A stretch of DNA of 64,000 bases from Symbiodinium natans (GCA_905221605.1 CAJNDS010000156.1:145001-209000); one strand, 5' to 3'; positions 9,156-20,940 are shown, counted from the first letter of the stretch. Made by a program: numbers and translations. The notes: generated from the letters alone by a model not told the origin.

Positions 9156-11277
9156 TATATATATATATATATGAGCGACGGACAAAATCACGTTACACAG
9201 TGCGAGGTCGCGGAATACCATATTGTCTCTTTACGTGGGGCCCATACCGCTTTACATACTATGGGACTCCGGATACATGTGTCTGAACGTGCCAACTAAT
9301 GTTATCGCTTTAGGTGGGGCCCATATCGCTTTTCATGGTTTAACAACTCGTGTCCACCGTAGTACTGGCTTGGACAAACATAATGTAAGCAGGCGCTCAT
9401 ATGTATCTGGGCACCTCCCCAAATAGGGGACCCAAAATAATGTCATATAGCATAATCCTGATGAGGGCAAACCTCTTTCGGAAACCCCGATTTGGGCTTG
9501 CAACTTCTTTTGGGTTTAAGGCCTAGGGCCTAGGGGGTCTTTAGGAATTTAAGGATAGTGCGTCCGTCAGGTTCACGGGGTCGAGGTCCTCCCATAGCTT
9601 TTCAGGCCCTTTGGGTCGGGTACTAGGGTGTCTAGGATACGCTAACCCCTCAACCGTAAACACTTGCTTTAGGGCTTGGGGCCGAAAGCTGAAGCGCCTT
9701 GAGATTCTCCTCAATGACCTGGGCTCGGGTAGAGTTTGGGGCTTGGCGCTGAGGGTGTAGGGTTTCGGTCTTTGGCAGTGCAGGCGTGGGGAATGCCTGG
9801 GTTAAGTTGGCTCCTGGCCGTACTTCATTGCAAATGTGGTGTTGCTCCTTTGTTTGGGGAGGGGCGATGTTAGGGTTTAGGGTTTAGGGTTTAGTGTCTC
9901 GAACGGAGGGTTTAGGGACTTGCATGGGCTGGGGATTCGGGATAAGTGGGGGGGGGGGGAGTGTTAGGGTTTCGGGTTTAGGGTTTAGGGTTGAGGGTTC
10001 AGGGTTTAGGGTTCAGGGTGTGGGTCCTAGGGTAGGGTTCATGGGGCTTGGGAGGGTTTCTGGGGCTTCTTTTGAGGCTCGGCGTTGATAGGCTACCCTA
10101 AACCCTAACCCTAAATCCTAAACCCTAAACCCTAACTGGGCAAGTGGCACCCTTGATCCTGCCGATCATCTCCTCATCGCGCATGCCTGGGCTCTGCCGC
10201 CCCTTTCGGAGGCTGAGGGTTCCGGGCTTAGTGTTTAGGGTTTAGGGCTTAGGCTTTAGGGTTTCGGGTTTGGGGCTTAGGGCTTAGGGTTTGGGGTTTA
10301 GGGCTTAGGGTTTAGGGTTTAGGGTTTAGGGTTTAGGGTTTAGGGTTTAGGGTTTAGGGTCAAAGTTTAGGGCTTTTTTTCGCTCCCGCATAGTTGGCCG
10401 AACCGCAGGCAGGGTTGAGTCTGTTGTTTAGGGTTTAGGGTTTCGGCTCTCACGTTCGCACAAGCCGGCAAGGATTCGGTTCGAAGCGGTTTACGTTTAG
10501 GGTTTAGGGTTTAGGGTTTAAGGTTTAGGGTTTTGGGTTTAAGGTTTAGGGTTTAGGGTTTGGGGGTTTAGGGTAAAAAGGGCTTAGGGTGCGGTTTAGG
10601 ATTTTGGGCTATTGCAAGGTGTTGGGATACTGGCACTCCGCAAAGGGCCGAAAAACTGCACCCCATAACTCTAAGATGCATACTCGCATGTAATCGTCTA
10701 AAAAAAGTAGCTGGCGGATGAATGTCTATACAAATGCATATGAGTATGTACACTAGTCTGAACCAGCTGGAGAAAAATGAAAAACCAACGAGGATGGGCT
10801 GAGGGCTCTTACTTCAGGGACCTTTAGCCGGACATGAGAGTGTAGAAACCCGGCGTGTTGACTCCTCCGAATCTTACCAAGTTCGGTATGTTGGTGGCCC
10901 TAAACCCTAAACCCTAAACCCGAAACCCTAAACCAACCCGAACCCCAAGCCTCACCGCCTAACTGCCCTCTTCCCGCCCGTGGACGCAGGTGTCTCTCTT
11001 GTCCAGCTGCAGGTTTGCGAGAGCTGTTTTGCTCCCCGGCTGCGGCATAAGGTCTCTTGGTCTGGGCTTTAGGCTTTGGGACTTCGAAAAATGGAGCAGA
11101 AAGGGCCAAAAACATGGAACTTAAGCGATTTGGGACTTGGGGCCAAGAGCTTTGGCTGTTTGGGGTCCTGGTGTATTGGGTTGGGGAGACCCCAAAACCC
11201 TACTGCATCCCCCAAAACGCGACGCAAGGCGCCACCCTAAACCCCAAACCCTAGACCCTACATCCCCTCAAGCGCAC
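8700..11277. repeat. Upstream flank, microsatellite and telomere-like blocks; no gene supported
   Basis: 8700-8950 has several TAGGGG/CCCCTA runs with inverted symmetry and looks like degenerate palindromic elements. A (TATATG)n microsatellite spans about 9085-9155. TTTAGGG blocks lie at about 9868-10020 and 10200-10370, with shorter runs to 10570. A CCCTAAA run is at 10899-10935. Open frames here are repeat translations or too short to assign. Confidence 0.6.
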
Positions 11278-11368
11278 AGCAAGCCGCTGCTATCAGTGAT
11301 CTTCTTGATGGTCTGCATCATCTGCGGATCTGCGATGACGAGTTCAATCAGCCTGCACGTCGGCCGCA
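11278..11368 (-). CDS. Putative exon, unrecognised protein
   Basis: A non-repeat segment between CCCTAAA-rich DNA and unique DNA. It is open on minus with protein-like content (RLIELVIADPQMMQTIKKIT), a CCCCCACAG acceptor just before it and a GT at its end. It is the first of a set of minus-strand exon-like pieces spread over 11-28 kb. The parent protein is unknown. Confidence 0.35.
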
Positions 11369-11868
11369 CTGTGGGGGTTTGGGCTTAACGTTTTCAAGGG
11401 CTTTAAAGGGCTGTTGGGGTTCTTAGGGTTTAATGGCTCGAGGGATTTTAGGGTTTTTGTTGAGGGTGTTGAGGTTTTAAGGCTTCAAGGGCTGGAGGGA
11501 TGCAGGGGTCTTGCTGCTTGTGTTTTTTGGGTTTAGGGCCCACCTTCTTCAGGGTTTAGGTTAGGGTTCTAAGGGCTTTGCATAGCCAAACGAAAGCCAA
11601 GATTTCGTAGAGCCCTTTGAACCACGGCGACCGCTCAAGTTCTTGCCCCTAAACCACGCGCCCCAACAAACCGGAACCCATTTTTCTCCTGGAACCCTAA
11701 TCCCTGAACTTCCGAAACCTAAGTTCCGAAGCCTAAACCCTAAACCCTAAACCCTAAACCCTAAACCCCTACAACTGCCGAGGCCTCACCACAGCAGGAG
11801 CTAGGCTCGGACCGGCAGCGTCCACAAAGCCTAAGGCTTTGGGGAGCTTTAGGGCGTTTTCAGGTTTA

Positions 11869-12095
11869 GGGTTTAGGGTTTAGGGTTTAGGGTTTAGGGC
11901 CTAGGGTCTAGGGTCTAGGGTTTAGGGTTTAAGGTTTAGGGTTTAGGGTTTAGGGCCTAGGGTCTAGGGTCAAGGGTTTCGGGTTTGGGGTTGGGGGTTT
12001 GGGGTTTGGGGTTTGGGGTTTGGGGTTTGGGGTTTGGGGTTTGGGGTTTGGGGTTTGGGGTTTGGGGTTTGGGGTTTGGGGTTTGGGGTTTGGGG
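11869..12095 (+). repeat. TTTAGGG array that switches to a pure TTTGGGG array
   Basis: About 120 bp of TTTAGGG with variants passes into exactly 14 uninterrupted TTTGGGG units (11998-12095). The homogeneity implies local amplification of one variant heptamer. Confidence 0.85.
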
Positions 12096-12327
12096 CTGCT
12101 AGGTGCCTTTAAGAGACCTTTCGGGGGCCTTCAAGGCATTTTAGGGGGTTTCAGCTGGTTCTAGGTTGTAGTTGTTATCGGGACCCCAAACCCTAAACCT
12201 CTTGGGGTCTTCAAGTGCTACGGCTCTACAGGGTCTTGGAGACTGAGGGTCTGACCAGCATGCTTAGCATTCAGGGGCTCGGAGTAAGCGTTAGTATCTG
12301 AGGGATCCTTTAAATTGCTTTTTGTCG

Positions 12328-12436
12328 CCCAGATCTTGCAAGACTCCTGATTTCTGGAATATACCCGAAGTCATAATCATGGTCCTAGTATAGACTAGGG
12401 TATATTCCTTCATTAAGAGGTTTCGGAATATCTGGG
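12328..12436. repeat. Inverted-repeat element, family 4
   Basis: The ends CCCAGATCTTGCAAGAC and the complement of TTTCGGAATATCTGGG pair imperfectly. Relatives are at 15215-15326 and about 55657-55832, the latter inside a phosphatase intron. Confidence 0.6.
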
Positions 12437-13103
12437 AGGAGGAAAGGTGTCTGAAACAACTTGGGCTTCAGCGTAGACTTGCCACACAAAGCCCCAACCA
12501 CCAACCCTGCTTTTGAACCAGGACTCTAAATAACCTTACATAAACTATTCTTTGCATCAGGCTTCCGTAGCCCTGAACCCTAAACCCTAAACCCTAAACC
12601 CTAAATCGACCCCATCCTCAGCCCATCCTCCCCCTGAGAGTCGGGTCGCGCGCGATGGTAGGGGGAAGCTCGGGCCTGCGAAGCGCAGGTTAGGGTGTAA
12701 AGGGTTTAGGGTTTAGCCTCAGGGCCTCAGGTTCTCTCGCTTCTCTTCTCCTCGCCTTCAAGTCTTCGAGCTGTTCCGAGCGTTCAGCCCAGGTCGGACA
12801 CCCAACCGCAACCTACACATGTTGGACGGCCGAGGAAAGAGGGTTCAGGGTTTAGGGTTCAGATTGGAACGTCAGGCAGAAGTCCTCTACCCCAAGACCT
12901 CTGGAAGTTGAACCTGCAACCCCGCAAGGTAACACGAGCACTTCCTCTTTGCGCAGGAGCCCCCTGTCATGCCCCTCAACCCTAAACCCGAAACCCGAAG
13001 CCCTTTTGAATACGGTTTGGGGTTTGGGGTTTAAGGTTTAGGGTTTCCTAAACCCTAAACCCTAAACCCTGAACCCTAAACCCTAAACCCTAAACTTTAG
13101 GCT

Positions 13104-13195
13104 TTAGGCTTCAGGCTGCCTCATGAGCACAAGGGTGATGATCGCTGGGGTGATTTCGGCGACAAACTCCAGCAGGGCCGGCGTCCACTGCCTTG
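13104..13195 (-). CDS. Putative exon with a repeated W-T-P-A-L motif
   Basis: Open on minus between TTTAGGG blocks. It contains QWTPALLEFVAEITPAII. Similar motifs recur at 15553-15665 (WSPAMLQLLRAALL) and 16341-16408 (EWTPALIDLVGDVVPPA), suggesting duplicated exons of one gene or gene family. No known domain is recognised. Confidence 0.4.
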
Positions 13196-13753
13196 GACTC
13201 CGGGCTCAAGGCGAGGAGGGTTTGGGGTTTCGGGTTTAGGGTTTGGGGCTTGGGGCTTGGGGTTTCGGACTGAGGGCTTAGGGTTTTTGGGCTGAGGGCT
13301 GAGGGCTTAGGGTTTAGAGTGTGGTCTTGGCGGGGCCTGTAGGGTTTAAGGCTTTTGGATTTCGCGGCGTAGGGCTTTTGGGGTGCAAGGTTTTACGGCA
13401 TATCGCAACAACCTCTAAAGAACACCGCCCTGAACGGCTGAGGTTAGGGTGTTAAACCTAAGCCGGAGGCCATAGGCACAGCCTTCCCCCACCGCACATC
13501 TCCCGGACTCCGGAAAGCCACCGAAACTGTCGACCTCTTAGGGTTGAGGGTTTAGGCTACTCGTTTCGGCTATTTAAGGCATTGGCTATTTCGGGTTTAG
13601 GGGTTAGGGTATTTAGGATATTTAGGGTTTAGGGCACTTGGGGTTTATGGTCTAGGGCCTAGCGTTAGGGTTTGGGGGGGGGGGGGGGGGGGGGAACGCT
13701 GAACCCTAAACCCTAAACCCTACCCTAAACCATAAACCCTAAACCCTAAACCA

Positions 13754-13860
13754 TGCAGCTGGAGAGGCCGGTTCTGCAAGACATTGACCAGGACCTGCTC
13801 CCGGCTGCACTCCGTGCCCGGTTTCAAGTTCAACGCTTTGAGGAATCGGGGTTTGGTGAC
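13754..13860 (+). CDS. Putative exon, plus strand, unrecognised
   Basis: It follows a CCCTAAA run directly and is open on plus from an ATG (MQLERPVLQDIDQDLLPAAL). Its composition is protein-like but no joined exon was found. It lies in the opposite orientation to the minus-strand W-T-P-A-L exons around it. Confidence 0.3.
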
Positions 13861-14555
13861 TTGGGCTTTAGGGGCTTCAGGTTTAAGGTTTGTAGAGGGT
13901 GTGGTGATTTGGGTTTAGGGCTTCAGGTTTAAGGTTTTTATAGGGGGTGTGGGGCTCCGGATGTAGGGGGTTGGCTTGCTTGATGGTGCGTGGGGCTAAT
14001 TTGATAAGCTAGGTTGCAACCGGGATGCAACCTGCTGAAAGCCAGCTGGGGGATTACAAAGAGAAGAGTGTTTCCTCATGTACAATCAGCTGATAACCCG
14101 ACTGCATGAGACTGATGGCACTAGCGTGGCTCTCCGAAGTCTAGCCTAAACCCGGAGCCCGGGAAACTGCAAGTCCCGATTTCGCCCCTGAACGCCCTAA
14201 ACCCTCAGCCCTGCCCTGTACCAACCCCAGCCCAGACACAAAAATGTCACCACCACGTGGTCCGGTATCGCACCCTTCGTTTGACAATGAAAAATGCTTT
14301 CAGTTCCAGCTGAAACTACCAACAACACACAATCCTGCAGCTTAACTCGAACCCTAACCCCTGAATCCTGGCATCCTGAAGACAGGACCCCCTTGTTGAA
14401 CCCAGACTCTGCATGTCAGCTGGCTGGAACCCTAAAGCCTAAACCCTGGAGCCTCAACCCTAAACTCTAAACCCTAAACCCTAAACCCTAAACCCTCGAC
14501 CCCACGCCCACTACGACAGCCGAGAGACCGGTGGGACGATGTCCTTAGGGGGTTT

Positions 14556-14700
14556 AGGGTTAGGGTTTAGGGTTTAGGGTTTAGGGTTTAGGGTTTAGGG
14601 TTTAGGGTTTAGGGTTTAGGGTTTAGGGTTTAGGGGGTTTTAGGGTGTTTTAGGGGGTTTTAGGGGGTTTAGGGGGGTTTTGGGGGGGATTAGGGGTTCA
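14556..14700 (+). repeat. TTTAGGG array
   Basis: About eleven perfect units followed by drifted TTTTAGGGGG units. The flanking DNA from 13861 to 14555 shows only scattered CCCTAAA patches. Confidence 0.85.
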
Positions 14701-14873
14701 GGTTTTGGGTTGGGTTGGCGGGTTTGTGGCGTTTGTGGCGTTTACTCGAGGGCCTTGATGGATCTGGGGTGCTCTTGCCACTCGCACAGCTGGTTTAGAA
14801 GGGCGTTTAGGATTTTTAAGGGTATTAGGGCTTCGGGCTGAGGGTATCAGGGTCAGGTTTTAAGGTTTAGGGG

Positions 14874-15473
14874 TTGGGACATTCTTTGCTCCCAACCCCA
14901 AACCCCAACACGTTCGGACGCAAGGTGTTGCAGTGCCCGGAAGCCCCAACGACGGAGACAGAAAACAGACAAAAGCATGGCCGAAACAATCCCCTAAACA
15001 CCCGAAACCCCAAAACCCTTTTTCAAAAAAATCAAGAACCTGAGCTTAAGCCAAACCAAGAAAACCCTTTTTCCAGTTTTCCAGCAAAAAAACTAAAACC
15101 TGAACTTAAGCTAAACCAACACCACCATTCTTGCAACAGACCTTGTCGTCCAGCAGCCTGGTCCCAGCACCGCTGCACTCGCCAACAGAACCCTAAAACC
15201 TTAACCCTCCAACTCCCCAGATCTTCCCAAACCCCTTACTTAAGCAATATACCCTGTTTTATAACAATGATCTTTAGTATAAATTCGGGTATACTCCTTC
15301 ATGCAGGGGCTTTGGAAAATCTGGGGCCAATAGACTCCATAAAGCATCGCAAAGCCCGAAGCCCTCCAAAAAAACGCAAAGCAACAGTTCAGGGCTCAGA
15401 GCTTAACGCTTTGCACACCAGGCTTCAAGGAACCTTGGTCTACCCTGAAGCTTACACCCAAAACTACCCCTAA
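14874..15473 (+). other. Long open frame over degenerate repeat, probably not a gene
   Basis: A 199-codon plus-strand frame is open but is rich in Pro, Asn, Lys and Thr, as expected from translated CCCTAAA-like DNA. It also runs straight across a family-4 inverted-repeat element (15215-15326) and ends in CCCTAAA. No domain is visible. Confidence 0.5.
15215..15326. repeat. Inverted-repeat element, family 4
   Basis: Starts CCCCAGATCTTCCCAAA and ends TTTGGAAAATCTGGGG, complementary with few mismatches. The internal part is AT-rich (TATACC/GGTATA symmetry). Confidence 0.65.
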
Positions 15474-15552
15474 ACCCTAAACCCTAAACCCTAAACCCTA
15501 AACCCTAAACCCTAAACCCTAAACCCTAAACCCTAAACCCTAAACCCTAAAC
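15471..15552 (-). repeat. CCCTAAA array
   Basis: About twelve perfect units directly adjoining the exon-like segment at 15553. Confidence 0.9.
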
Positions 15553-15665
15553 CGCGCGTTCTTCAGCAAGGCCGCCCGCAGGAGCTGCAGCATCGCCGGG
15601 GACCAGGCATGGTGCTTGCTCAGCACGCCGCACATGACCTGAGGCTGTTTGCCTTCGGAGGAGTT
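15553..15665 (-). CDS. Putative exon, W-S-P-A-M motif
   Basis: Open on minus between a CCCTAAA array and a TTTAGGG array. It contains CGVLSKHHAWSPAMLQLLRA. The motif resembles those at 13104-13195 and 16341-16408. The function is unknown. Confidence 0.4.
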
Positions 15666-15822
15666 TAGGGTTTGGGGTTTAGGGTTCAGGGTTTAGGGTT
15701 TAGGGTTTAGGGCTTGGGGTTTAGGGTTTAGGGTTTAGGGCTTAGCGCTTTACAAGGGTTTAGGGTTTAGGGTTTCGGGTTTAGGGTTTAGGGTCAAGGG
15801 TTTAGGCTTTAGGGTTAATGGT

Positions 15823-15921
15823 TGGGATGTTCCCCCTTATGCCAACGGTCCTTGACAGGGAATATAGTAGGGGGCATTGTAATCCCTACAAAGGACTGTG
15901 AGTATAAGGGGGGACATCCCA
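15823..15921. repeat. Palindromic element, family 1
   Basis: Starts GGGATGTTCCCCCTTAT and ends with the near-complement ATAAGGGGGGACATCCC. It is the most complete copy of family 1 in the window. Confidence 0.75.
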
Positions 15922-16340
15922 CGTTTCGGGTTCAGTGCCCCTGCGTACACATGTGTAGAAGTGTCAGGCTTGGGTTGCAATCACGCGGCAACCGGGTTTA
16001 GGGTTTAGGGTTTAGGGTTTTGGGTTTAGGGTTTAGAGTTTAGGGTTTAGGGTTTAGGGTTTAGGGTTTGGTGTTTAGGGTTCGGGCAAAGGTCAAGCGA
16101 CTGTTTTGCTGAAAGGGGGGTTTCTAAGCTCCCTGAACCCTTCTTAACATCAAGCCCCAAAGCCCAGAGACCCTGCAGCCCTACATGCTTTTGTTCATCC
16201 CTAAACCGTCTACCTACAGCCCCCAACTCTAAAAACAAAACATGTGTATGTGTGTGTGTGTGTGTGTGCAAAAAAAAAAATATATATATATATATATACA
16301 TATATGCTGAAATAATTAACCCTCAATCCCTAAACCCCAT

Positions 16341-16408
16341 GCCGCCAGCGTTGCTGGAGGCACCACGTCGCCGACGAGGTCGATCAGTGCTGGGGTCCAC
16401 TCGTCCTG
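16341..16408 (-). CDS. Putative exon, W-T-P-A-L motif
   Basis: Open on minus after a GGATTCAG acceptor. It encodes DEWTPALIDLVGDVVPPAT. The exon-like piece at 16962-17003 repeats the VGDVVPPAL part, so the two are paralogous or duplicated. Confidence 0.45.
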
Positions 16409-16534
16409 AATCCAAAAGGGCAGAAAGGGGGTTTAGGGTTTCGGGTTTGGGGTTTAAGGTTTAGGGTTTAGGGTTTAGGGTTTAAGGTTTAAGATTTAGG
16501 GTTTAGGGGTTAGTGGTTGGGGGGTTAGGGGTTA

Positions 16535-16625
16535 CTTGGAGGTTCATGGGTAGCCATGCATAGGGCCATAAGTATGGCAACTATACACACTCATAACCCA
16601 CTTATAGCTACCCACGAACCTCAAG
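16535..16625. repeat. Inverted-repeat element
   Basis: Ends CTTGGAGGTTCATGGGTAGC and its near-complement GCTACCCACGAACCTCAAG, about 90 bp apart. Confidence 0.65.
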
Positions 16626-16961
16626 GGACACTCTTCTGACCCGGTGATCTCCTGCAGTTGGCGCTGACGCCTTCCTGCAGGTCCTCCTACGCTGGATCCT
16701 GCTGGCATCCTTCATGCTTGTGGCCGTTACGCCATTGGCATCGTAATTTTGGGAATCCTAAACCTCCAAACCCCGAAGCCCTTAACCCCTAAACCAGAAA
16801 CCCTAAAACTCTAAACCCCTGCACCTCCAAACCTCCAGACACCTGAACACGAAACCCAACTCTAAAACCCCTAAACCTCTAGACTCCAGACCCCTCAAAA
16901 ACCCCCTAAACCCCCGTCCCCCAAAACCTGAAGCCCTTAACGGCCTTCTTCCTCATAACCT

Positions 16962-17003
16962 TGGAGAGAGCCGGGGGCACCACGTCACCCACGGCATCAA
17001 CCC
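16962..17003 (-). CDS. Putative short exon paralogous to 16341-16408
   Basis: On minus, after acceptor GTCGCAG and before an AAG|GTTATG donor, it encodes VDAVGDVVPPALSK. This matches the exon at 16341-16408 and supports a real, duplicated coding unit. Confidence 0.4.
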
Positions 17004-17015
17004 TGCGACGGCACC

Positions 17016-17156
17016 CCCTTTAGGGTTTAGGGTTTAGGGTTTCGGGTTTAGGGTTTAGAGTTTAGGGTTTAGGGTTTAGGGTTTAGGGTTTAGGGTTTAG
17101 GGTTTAGGGTTTAGGGTTTAGGGTTTAGGGTTTAGGGTTTAGGGTTTAGGGTTTAG
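17016..17156 (+). repeat. TTTAGGG array
   Basis: About twenty units with few variants. The following unique stretch (17160-17780) has overlapping open frames on both strands but no recognised product. Confidence 0.9.
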
Positions 17157-18316
17157 AGTCGAGAGCATCTGGGAAGCAGATGAACCAGAACGCTAGGCGG
17201 CGACTACGCGACTGCTCCGTGCCCCTCCCGCCAACCCCCTAACCCCCCAAGCTAGGATAATTAAAATCGATGCCCGCTGCTTTCCAGGCCTTGAAGTAAA
17301 AACTCAGGCATCTTGCTCCATAAACCCCAAGCCCGACAACCCCAAACCCAAGAACCACGCGGAGGAAAAAATGACCGGGCGAGGTGCACGGGCGGCAACC
17401 ACCGGGACTTCTCCTGGACACTTCCAACCCTCAACCCCAAGCTCAAAACCCTACGCCCTAATCTCTGACACCTTGTTGGAAAACCCATGGGAACACCTAA
17501 ACCCTAACCTCTGCACCTTCGTGAACCCCGACACTCTTTGGGTCCACTCTGGGTTCGGGGCTTTGGGGGCTTCGAATGCTTCATCAGCTGAGATGGGGTT
17601 TTCCGAAATTTGGGCACCTACTTTCGGGGTATATTGAAGGGGTACACAACGTGTACCCCTACTTTGCAAAACAGCCAAGTCGACGCCCACACTCGCCCGA
17701 AATCGGTCAATGCTCGAAGGTCTCACTACCAATCCAAAAAAAAAACTTCTCTGACTTCTATAAGAACCGAAGAAGCTGCAACAAGGGTTCAGGGTTTAGG
17801 ATTTAGGATTTAGGGTTTAGGGTTTAGGATTTTAGGGTTCAGGGTTTCGGGTTTAGGGTTCAGGGTTTAGGGCTTAGGGCTTAGGGCTCAGGGCTTAGGG
17901 TTTAGGATTTTTTGCTTATACCCTGCAGGGCAGTTCAAAAAGGGCTTGGTCAAGTCAAGTGCGCAGCCGGCTCCTGCAGAACGGAGGAGCCAACATTCTC
18001 GGCCACCTTCAAGACGTACCTGCGACTACTAATTGCTTAGGAAACCCAAAAAATATAAATATTCTTCCTTATTAAGGGTAATATAGGGATATTGCTTCAT
18101 GTTTTTGGGGGGTTCTTAAACAAATAGTTGGCGAGCCCCACCCGGACACGTTGAATCACATGTGGGGGAGGCTGATGAACCTGTGAGCCCCAAAGCTCTC
18201 CCTATCTTGACCTCAACCCTCCAGACCTAACTCCCTAAACCCTAAACCTGAAGCCCGAGAGCCCTGAATCATTTTAGGATTTAGGATTTAGGATGTAGGA
18301 TGTAGGATGTAGGATT

Positions 18317-18403
18317 TAGGGTTTAGGGTTTAGGGTTTAGGGTGTAGGGTTTAGGGTTTAGGGTTTAGGGTTTAGGGTTTAGGGTTTAGGGTTTAGGGTT
18401 TAG
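18317..18403 (+). repeat. TTTAGGG array
   Basis: Twelve units. The DNA between 17780 and 18317 holds TTTAGGG patches and an imperfect palindromic element at about 18041-18120. 18404-19390 is mostly unique with no assignable gene, apart from a (CTC)n-like tract at about 19230-19268. Confidence 0.85.
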
Positions 18404-19394
18404 GGTACCTTACAATCCCCCTTCCTGATGACCTAGTGAAAGGGTAATTCCCTACTTCCCTACTCAGAATTTAAGAACCGGTAGGCTTCGGATTGTACTG
18501 CGAACAAGCCCCACGATTAGGCGGACACGCTGTGCGTGAGAGAAACCCTGAAGCGAGCTGTCCTGCGAGTGCCAGGGTGGTATGAATGAAGAAACAAAGA
18601 AGTCCACTAAACCCGCAACCTGAAACTTTTTTTGCATCCAGTCCTCTAACAGGGTGCTCGGAAAGTTGTTAGCAACATGAAACCCTAGAACAGAAAACAC
18701 CCTTTAGCCTAAACCCAATAATCTGCAAACCCGGCTCACTTCCCCAGGCTCTTGGAGAAGTCCGACTCTGAATCTAGGGCCTGGGATCACGGGGCTTCCC
18801 GTTGTGGTAGCAGGTTCTTGTTTGCCACCTGCCTGACTGACCTGAGTCGCAGTCTTTACCATAAACCCGTTGAAGGTTTCAGCAGTACTATAAACCCTCA
18901 CGAACGTTGAAGGTTTGAGCAGTACTCTCATGCTCTGGAAGCTTTAGAGTTTTAGGCTTTGGACTTCTCATGCTTCGAGCCCAGTTCTTGAAGGCGCTGT
19001 GAACCCCTGAGGAATCTTACCATAACAGAAAATATTAACGACCTAGACTTTCTGTTCCAAAAAACCCCAAACCCCCAACCACATCAATTGTGGCAGCCTA
19101 GAACTTTCAACAACAACCCACCTGCGCTCTGGATTTTTAGGGGCTTAAGGTTTTTTTGCCACCCGCCAAACAGACCTGCCACAGTGCAGGGCAAAAATTC
19201 GGGATGAAAAGCGACCATTGCAACCTGGCTCCTCCTCCTCCTCCTTCTCCTCCTTCTCCTCCTCCTCGTCGTAAGTCTCTGAAGCAAGATCCTCCACACT
19301 CTACCGCACTTCGGATTCTTCTAAACTTCCCCAAAGGCTCCAGAGAACCAGAAACCGAGCGGAGCGCCGCACTCGCACCTCGTCCGCGAAGCCT

Positions 19395-19580
19395 CGCATG
19401 AGCTTGGTCAAAGCCTTGAAGGTGAAGCCCGACGGGTCGATGCACGCCAGGCTTTGCAGCGCAGATCCGGCCTCTTCAAATGAAACCAACGGCGCGGCAT
19501 GCACAAATATTTGGCCCGAGTGATCGTAGTGAATGAGATGCATGAAATTGCTGACCGAGTGAACGAAGAACGCGGGCACA
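19395..19580 (-). CDS. Putative exon, unrecognised protein
   Basis: Open on minus. It reads as ordinary protein (SGQIFVHAAPLVSFEEAGSA, then CIDPSGFTFKALTKLMRGF). No domain is named. It lies in a telomere-repeat-poor zone. Confidence 0.4.
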
Positions 19581-19799
19581 GTATGTTAAATTTAATAGGA
19601 GTGAGGAAACGAACGTACCAAAAGAGCTTCAATTTCTATTATTTGTAAGCTAACCGCACGAAATAGTATGAAACCGGGGCTTTTCCACGCGCCTTCACAA
19701 CATTCTTATTGTGGCACGATGCATTTCGTGCGCGGCTAGACGTTAGGGGCTTGCGCTTGTCACCGACGCTCCAGGCCTGGCTGGAGGAGCTGTCTGGCC

Positions 19800-20474
19800 G
19801 TGCTCCATCGCTGCCCCCCATGTCGTCAGGTGATCTTTAAGGCTTTGGGCGACAAGGCCTTCGACAACGCATCGCCCCCAGGCTCATATTTAGGTTGTAG
19901 GCTTTCTAACGGGCCGATGCGCGCGATCAATTTTCATCAGATTTGTTCACCAAATACATACTCTCCGCTTTGTGCACATTGGCATATCCCGGCGCAGACA
20001 AATTACATGTTCTCGGTTTGTAACATCAAAGGCTCCCGCCATTTGACGCCCCCGTGCAAAGCTGCCACAAAGCTCTTTAGAATAACCCTTTATTCGCATG
20101 GTCTGTGGTTGGGACGCAGGTGCATGATTTCAGGTCGCGACTCAGTGCTTGCAATTTCTCGTGGGTGCAGCTACCTGGCAAAGACTTGTGTTGAGATTGG
20201 ATTCCCTGCGTTCAGCCGCAAAACAACGGTGCACTCAATGCACCACTTCGCAGTAGAGCTGGATCAGTGCTTACAACGAGGAGCACAATGCTACCCGAGC
20301 CTTTTGCTTTACGATTGCTGCCAGTGTGAGGATTTTATTGGCAGCACTGCAAGGATGTCGAGGGCTACACATAGCCGCGCAACTGCCAGATGTGTACAGC
20401 ATCATCTACTGAATTCTAAGAGGGTCATGCGGCGAGCCCAGGCCTCGAAGCGCAAGCAGGCCGCAAAGCGGTGA
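19800..20474 (+). CDS. Degenerate fragment of an uncharacterised repeated dinoflagellate protein family
   Basis: The frame is 224 codons long. Its last ~110 residues (PAFSRKTTVHSMHHFAVELD, then QCEDFIGSTARMSRATHSRA) resemble, from memory, the conserved C-terminal block of an abundant dinoflagellate family of unknown function with a D/E-DFxGxxxRxSR core. I cannot name it more precisely. The N-terminal half may not be coding. No intron or neighbouring exon was placed. Confidence 0.35.
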   Translation: MLHRCPPCRQVIFKALGDKAFDNASPPGSYLGCRLSNGPMRAINFHQICSPNTYSPLCAHWHIPAQTNYMFSVCNIKGSRHLTPPCKAATKLFRITLYSHGLWLGRRCMISGRDSVLAISRGCSYLAKTCVEIGFPAFSRKTTVHSMHHFAVELDQCLQRGAQCYPSLLLYDCCQCEDFIGSTARMSRATHSRATARCVQHHLLNSKRVMRRAQASKRKQAAKR

Positions 20475-20852
20475 CTCATGGGCTGGGTGGTTTGTGGACA
20501 ATACTGTATGTTTACGGGAGTTCCCATGGGATATAACCAGGTAGAAGCGGATAAGATCTTTGAGGTTTGTTGTTGAGAACTCGCCCATTACCTCTGTGTG
20601 AGATGCCTTGAGAGTTCCCTTGAAGCCGGAGTGGAAAGGTGCCGCTGGACAGCGGTTGTGGCCATTTTTTGGGGTGTGGCTAGTTTTGCGGTTTTGGGCT
20701 CCATTTGTAGTTTTGGGCTACATTTCAGACACGTTTGACTTGTGGCTATTTTTTCGCGCACTCGGGGGGTACAGGTAGGGCTGAAGGGCTAAGGGTTGAA
20801 GGACAAGCGGATTGTTTCGGGTTTATTTCTGTAGTCCTTTGCTAAATTAGAC

Positions 20853-20940
<88 letters not shown>

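Noticed and set aside
9015-9299. Frames of repeated Tyr-Val or His-Ile
   Set aside because: They translate the TATATG microsatellite.
20640-20760. Possible spliced-leader relic around GTGGCCATTTTTTGGGG
   Set aside because: Only GGCCATTTT-like similarity; the diagnostic TTTGGCTCAAG end is absent.
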